Source of the DNA: Mycobacterium sp. 1554424.7
GTDB lineage: Bacteria; Actinomycetota; Actinomycetes; Mycobacteriales; Mycobacteriaceae
Length of the DNA: 64,000 nt
Direction of reading: 5' to 3'
Assembly (NCBI RefSeq): GCF_001665295.1
Contig: NZ_LZSE01000056.1
Span: 80,765 to 144,764 of the forward strand
In this document: in pieces, positions 60,804-64,000 of the stretch
Position numbering within the stretch: position 1 is the stretch's first letter
Layout of the letters: each line of letters opens with the position of its first letter
Notes under the pieces: model-generated
Databases searched by the model: none
What the model was told of the DNA's origin: nothing
What the model saw: only the letters and a program-made list of their open reading frames with translations
Made by a program: the position numbers and the translations under genes

Positions 60804-62489
60804 ATGAGGTTTTTGACGTTGCCGCCAGAAATCAATTCGTTGCGGATGTTCACCGGTGCCGGATCAACCCCGATGTTGGGCGCTGCAGCGGCCTGGGACG
60901 GGTTGGCTTCCGAATTGGCGTCGGCTGCATCATCGTTTGAGTCAGTGACCTCGGAGCTGGTTGGTCAGGCCTGGCAAGGTCCGGCGGCGATTGCGATGGC
61001 GGCGACGGCAGCCCCGTACGCCGGGTGGCTGACTGCCGCGGCGGATCAGGCCGCGGGTGTGGCCGGACACGCCCGGGCGGTGGCGAGCGCGTTTGAGTCC
61101 GCGCAGGCGGCCACGGTGCTGCCGATGCTGGTTGACCTGAACCGCGATTCGTTGGTGCAGCTGGTGAGGTCTAACTGGTTCGGGCAAAACGCGCCGGCGA
61201 TCGCTCAGATCGAGAGCGGCTATGAAGAGATGTGGGCCCAGGACGTCTCGGCGATGTCAGGCTATTACTCCCGGGCCGCGGCGGCCGTCGCGCAGGTGAC
61301 GCCCGTGCAGAGTCTGCAGCAACTGCTGGCGACCCTGCCGAACGCCGGGATAGGCGACATCGGCAATGCCAACCTGGGCAGCGGCAACACCGGCAGCCTC
61401 AACGTCGGCAATGGAAACAACGGCAACTCGAACGTCGGCAGCGGAAACACCGGCAGTTCCAATGTCGGTGGCGGAAACCTCGGCAGCGGAAACGTTGGCT
61501 CTGGGAACTGGGGAAACAACAACTTTGGGTTCGGGAACTTCGCGAATCTCGAAACCAGCCCAAACCCCGGCTCCAACGTGGGCATTGGTAACACCGGCAA
61601 CGCCAACGTCGGGTTCGGCAACACCGGTAACTCGAACATGGGTGGCGGAAACAGTGGCAGCGGAAACATCGGCGCCGGAAACACCGGCAACAACAACTAC
61701 GGCTTCGGCAACACCGGCAACAACGACCTCGGGATCGGGCTGACCGGCAACAATCAGGTGGGCATCAACGTCACCGGCCTGCTGAACTCGGGCAGCAACA
61801 ACATCGGCTTCGGAAACTCGGGCAACAACAATATCGGCTTTTTCAACTCCGGTAACAACAACATCGGCATCTTCAACACGGGCACCAATGCCGCTGTGCC
61901 AGGCGGGCTCAACAACGTTGGCATCGGGAACTCCGGCATCGGCGACTTCGGTTTCGGGAACTCGGGTGGGTTCGACACGGGCTTCGGGAACTCGGGTGGC
62001 GTGAGCACGGGCTTCGGGAACTCGGGTCGCGAATCCACCGGTTTCTGGAATTCGGGAGACGTCAACACGGGCTTCGGGAACTCGGGCGGTTCGAACACGG
62101 GCTTCGGGAACTCGGGCGGCATAAACACGGGCTGGTGGAATTCGGGCAACGTGAATACGGCGATCGGAGCCACCGGCGACAGTGGTGCTGCCAGCTCGGG
62201 CTTCAACAACGCCGACATCGGAGACTCGGGCTTTGGAAACGTAGGCAACAACACCTCGGGCTTCCTCAACACTGCCGCAGGCGGCCAGTTCTCCGACGGG
62301 ATCTCGGGCTTGGGAAACACCGCCACCGGAGGCTCGACTTCTGATGGCACCATGTCGGGTTTCTTCAACACCGGCCTCCCCGGCCCCTACTACTCCTTTC
62401 CCATCGGCCTGGTGAGCGGGGTTGATTCGGGCTTTTTCAACGTTGGCACCGCGATGGCGGGCCTGTTAAACCTCGGCCGCTGGTCGTAA
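60804..62489 (+). CDS. PPE family protein, MPTR subfamily
   Basis: Protein of 561 residues. The PPE domain is residues 1-178: LTLPPEINS (PPE at 7-9), [37 protein letters not shown] and [15 protein letters not shown]. From about 190 to 520 it consists of MPTR-type repeats (NxGxGNxG, later FGNSGG with T-GFGNSG units). Proteins of this group are exported or surface-exposed through ESX-5. No PE gene is next to it. The ATG at 60804 follows GAGGGGGTTTG. Confidence 0.93.
   Translation: MRFLTLPPEINSLRMFTGAGSTPMLGAAAAWDGLASELASAASSFESVTSELVGQAWQGPAAIAMAATAAPYAGWLTAAADQAAGVAGHARAVASAFESAQAATVLPMLVDLNRDSLVQLVRSNWFGQNAPAIAQIESGYEEMWAQDVSAMSGYYSRAAAAVAQVTPVQSLQQLLATLPNAGIGDIGNANLGSGNTGSLNVGNGNNGNSNVGSGNTGSSNVGGGNLGSGNVGSGNWGNNNFGFGNFANLETSPNPGSNVGIGNTGNANVGFGNTGNSNMGGGNSGSGNIGAGNTGNNNYGFGNTGNNDLGIGLTGNNQVGINVTGLLNSGSNNIGFGNSGNNNIGFFNSGNNNIGIFNTGTNAAVPGGLNNVGIGNSGIGDFGFGNSGGFDTGFGNSGGVSTGFGNSGRESTGFWNSGDVNTGFGNSGGSNTGFGNSGGINTGWWNSGNVNTAIGATGDSGAASSGFNNADIGDSGFGNVGNNTSGFLNTAAGGQFSDGISGLGNTATGGSTSDGTMSGFFNTGLPGPYYSFPIGLVSGVDSGFFNVGTAMAGLLNLGRWS
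61380..62200 (+). repeat. MPTR pentapeptide-type repeats in the PPE gene
   Basis: Repeated GGCAACNNCGGC/TTCGGGAACTCGGG units, period mostly 30 bases (ten residues), for example FGNSGG at intervals between 61960 and 62130. Such regions recombine and often vary in length between strains. Confidence 0.85.
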
Positions 62490-62984
62490 CCGACCATCCT
62501 ATGGGTATGGCTTCGATACCGATGACCAGCGACATAACGCCCAACCGAATACATTGGTGCCTTGCCAGCCAACGCTTTTCGGCTCGGCACGTGTCGGAGG
62601 TGGCGGCCATCGTCATATCGCCGACGTGGCGGAAGCTGTTAAGTCCGGCTTCATCTGCGCCCGCGACACCATGGCGTGCAACCACGGGGAAACTCACAAT
62701 TCTTTCCGGATGCCGCGGAGTGGTTATGACCTCGAGTGAGGTCCGCGACCGTCGAGGACCCGGCGGTGACCCCACAACTACCAGCCGTTGCCAGCTGGGC
62801 ATTGACGGCGAGCACATCATGACAACCGAGCCGCTGACCGCGCATGACTCCCACGGCGTCGGTTCCGGGAGTAACTCGCGACGCTCCGGGCTGCACGCCC
62901 TTTTGCCAGCGTTTGTTGTCGGATTACGTTGTGTGCGTTCGCTTTCGCTAGCCGGCGACCGCTGACATACGGAGGAGATCGGCG
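62490..62984. other. Gene-free region between PPE and kinase
   Basis: A 154-codon plus-strand frame (62501-62965) has no domain features and no ribosome-binding site; other frames are shorter. The kinase promoter should lie near its 3' end. Nothing else recognised. Confidence 0.5.
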
Positions 62985-64000
62985 ATGAGCGATGTGGCGC
63001 CAGAGCTTGGGACGCGATTTGGGCCTTACCTGCTGAAGCGGTTGATCGGTAGCGGCGGCATGGGCCGCGTGTATGAGGCTGAGGACACCGCTCTGGACCG
63101 CGTGGTGGCGTTGAAGCTGATCTCGGGGATCCATGCCCAGGACGGGGAGTACAGAAAGCGCTTACAGCGAGAGGCTCGCATCGCCGGACGACTGCAGGAT
63201 CCTCATATAGTGCCGATTCACGCCGCCGGCGAGATCGACGGACAGCTTTATGTCGACATGCGCCTGATCAAAGGCACCGACTTGGACACCATGTTGCGGC
63301 AATCGGGACGGCTGGCGCCGGCCCGGGCGGTGGCGATCATCCGCCAGATTGCCTCGGCCATTGACGCCGCCCACGCCGCTGGCGTGACGCACCGCGACGT
63401 CAAACCGGCAAACATCCTGATCACGGCAGACGACTTTGCCTACCTCGTGGATTTTGGAATTGCCAACGCGGCCACCGAAGAGAAGCTGACCCAGATGGGC
63501 GACGTGCTCGGAACGTGGACTTACATGGCGCCGGAACGGTTCAGCGGCGATGGCACCAACGTGACACCCAGCGCGGACATCTACGCTCTCGCGTGCGTTT
63601 TGTTCGAAGCTTTGACCGGTGCGCCGCCGTTTGTGGGGGACCGGGCCAGATTGATCGGCGCCCACCTGTCTCAGCCGATCCCACGCGCTAGCGCGCATGC
63701 GCGGATCCCACCGGCACTAGACAACGTGATCTCGAAGGGGATGGCTAAAAGCCCCGACGAGCGGTACGCGACCGCGGGAGAGCTCGCCGCGTCGGCCGAA
63801 ATCGCCGTCACCTCGAGCGCGACGTTCTCCGAAGTGTCGGCCCAGCGCGCCGCCAACGTGCCGCACCCCGTGACGAATCCGGCGGCAGTCACTGTCTCGA
63901 TTCGACACCGTGCGAGCCCCGTAGCCCCCGCGCCACCGGTCCTCCCCGCGGACCGATGGTTCCGTATTTGTCGGAAATCTTCGGCTGTTCACCCGCCCAA
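62985..64000 (+). CDS. Ser/Thr protein kinase, 3' truncated by window
   Basis: The frame stays open to the window end, giving 338 residues. The Hanks kinase domain is complete: glycine loop GSGGMGRVYEAED (residues 22-34), Lys44 in VALKL, HRDVKPANIL with Asp138, DFG at 156-158, and MAPE. An activation loop with several Thr lies between. After about residue 280 comes a Ser/Pro-rich linker, as in PknD/E/F-type receptor kinases where a membrane helix and external domain follow. GGAGGAG precedes the ATG. It lies 495 bases after the PPE gene. Confidence 0.92.
   Translation, partial: MSDVAPELGTRFGPYLLKRLIGSGGMGRVYEAEDTALDRVVALKLISGIHAQDGEYRKRLQREARIAGRLQDPHIVPIHAAGEIDGQLYVDMRLIKGTDLDTMLRQSGRLAPARAVAIIRQIASAIDAAHAAGVTHRDVKPANILITADDFAYLVDFGIANAATEEKLTQMGDVLGTWTYMAPERFSGDGTNVTPSADIYALACVLFEALTGAPPFVGDRARLIGAHLSQPIPRASAHARIPPALDNVISKGMAKSPDERYATAGELAASAEIAVTSSATFSEVSAQRAANVPHPVTNPAAVTVSIRHRASPVAPAPPVLPADRWFRICRKSSAVHPP

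Noticed and set aside
61380-62200. Possible CRISPR-like repetition
   Set aside because: The repeats are in frame, have no constant spacers and encode the MPTR pattern of a PPE protein.

Overview
The window reads as chromosome of a nontuberculous, probably slow-growing Mycobacterium. The evidence is high GC, a complete yrbE-mce operon, an MmpS/MmpL pair, a PPE-MPTR protein, a PncA with every M. tuberculosis-numbered catalytic residue in place, Rv2038c-Rv2042c-like genes, a FabG3 (Rv2002)-like dehydrogenase and a DUF732 secreted protein. Species cannot be fixed by eye. No rRNA, tRNA or CRISPR array was seen.

Layout. (1) 1-5 kb: tail of a CrtC-like lipocalin-type protein, gluconokinase, a DUF2784 membrane protein, a zeta-type toxin-antitoxin pair behind a perfect palindrome, a DoxX protein with a tail of 11/22-residue repeats, pncA and a coupled SnoaL-like gene. 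(2) 5-11.4 kb: lipoprotein, small DoxX-like protein, ECF41-type sigma factor overlapping a four-gene sugar ABC importer. (3) 11.5-16.7 kb: DUF3349, rhomboid protease coupled to a GlgX-type debranching enzyme, DUF3097, tandem universal stress protein behind a DosR-like box. (4) 16.7-18.3 kb: an IS110-family element with a structured leader, then a strong hairpin. (5) 18.3-22.7 kb: aromatic-catabolism operon (extradiol dioxygenase, FAH hydrolase, flavin hydroxylase) divergent from a TetR gene with two operator-like palindromes between them. (6) 22.7-34.6 kb: an unusual three-domain Phd-like protein, then yrbEA-yrbEB-mceA-F on the minus strand, with a TetR gene upstream; one palindrome type occurs at three places around this block.

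(7) 34.6-46 kb: metabolic genes including a membrane acyltransferase, aldo/keto reductase, two epimerases, thioesterase, alcohol dehydrogenase, acyl-CoA dehydrogenase, DUF732 protein and FabG3. (8) 46-50.4 kb: mmpS-mmpL with an upstream TetR gene and matching palindromes. (9) 50.4-57 kb: esterase, aldehyde dehydrogenase, and an alkylation-repair-looking cluster with two MGMT genes, an ECF sigma factor, a 2OG-Fe(II) oxygenase and a nitroreductase. (10) 57-60.2 kb: cobalt-type nitrile hydratase operon, a methyltransferase, and a divergent TetR with twin palindromes. (11) 60.2-64 kb: a gene-poor stretch, PPE-MPTR, and a Ser/Thr protein kinase cut by the window end.

The recurring theme is local control: at least four TetR genes each sit beside repeated palindromes near their likely targets. 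Many operons are joined by 1-4 base stop/start overlaps (ATGA, GTGA, TGATG), implying translational coupling.
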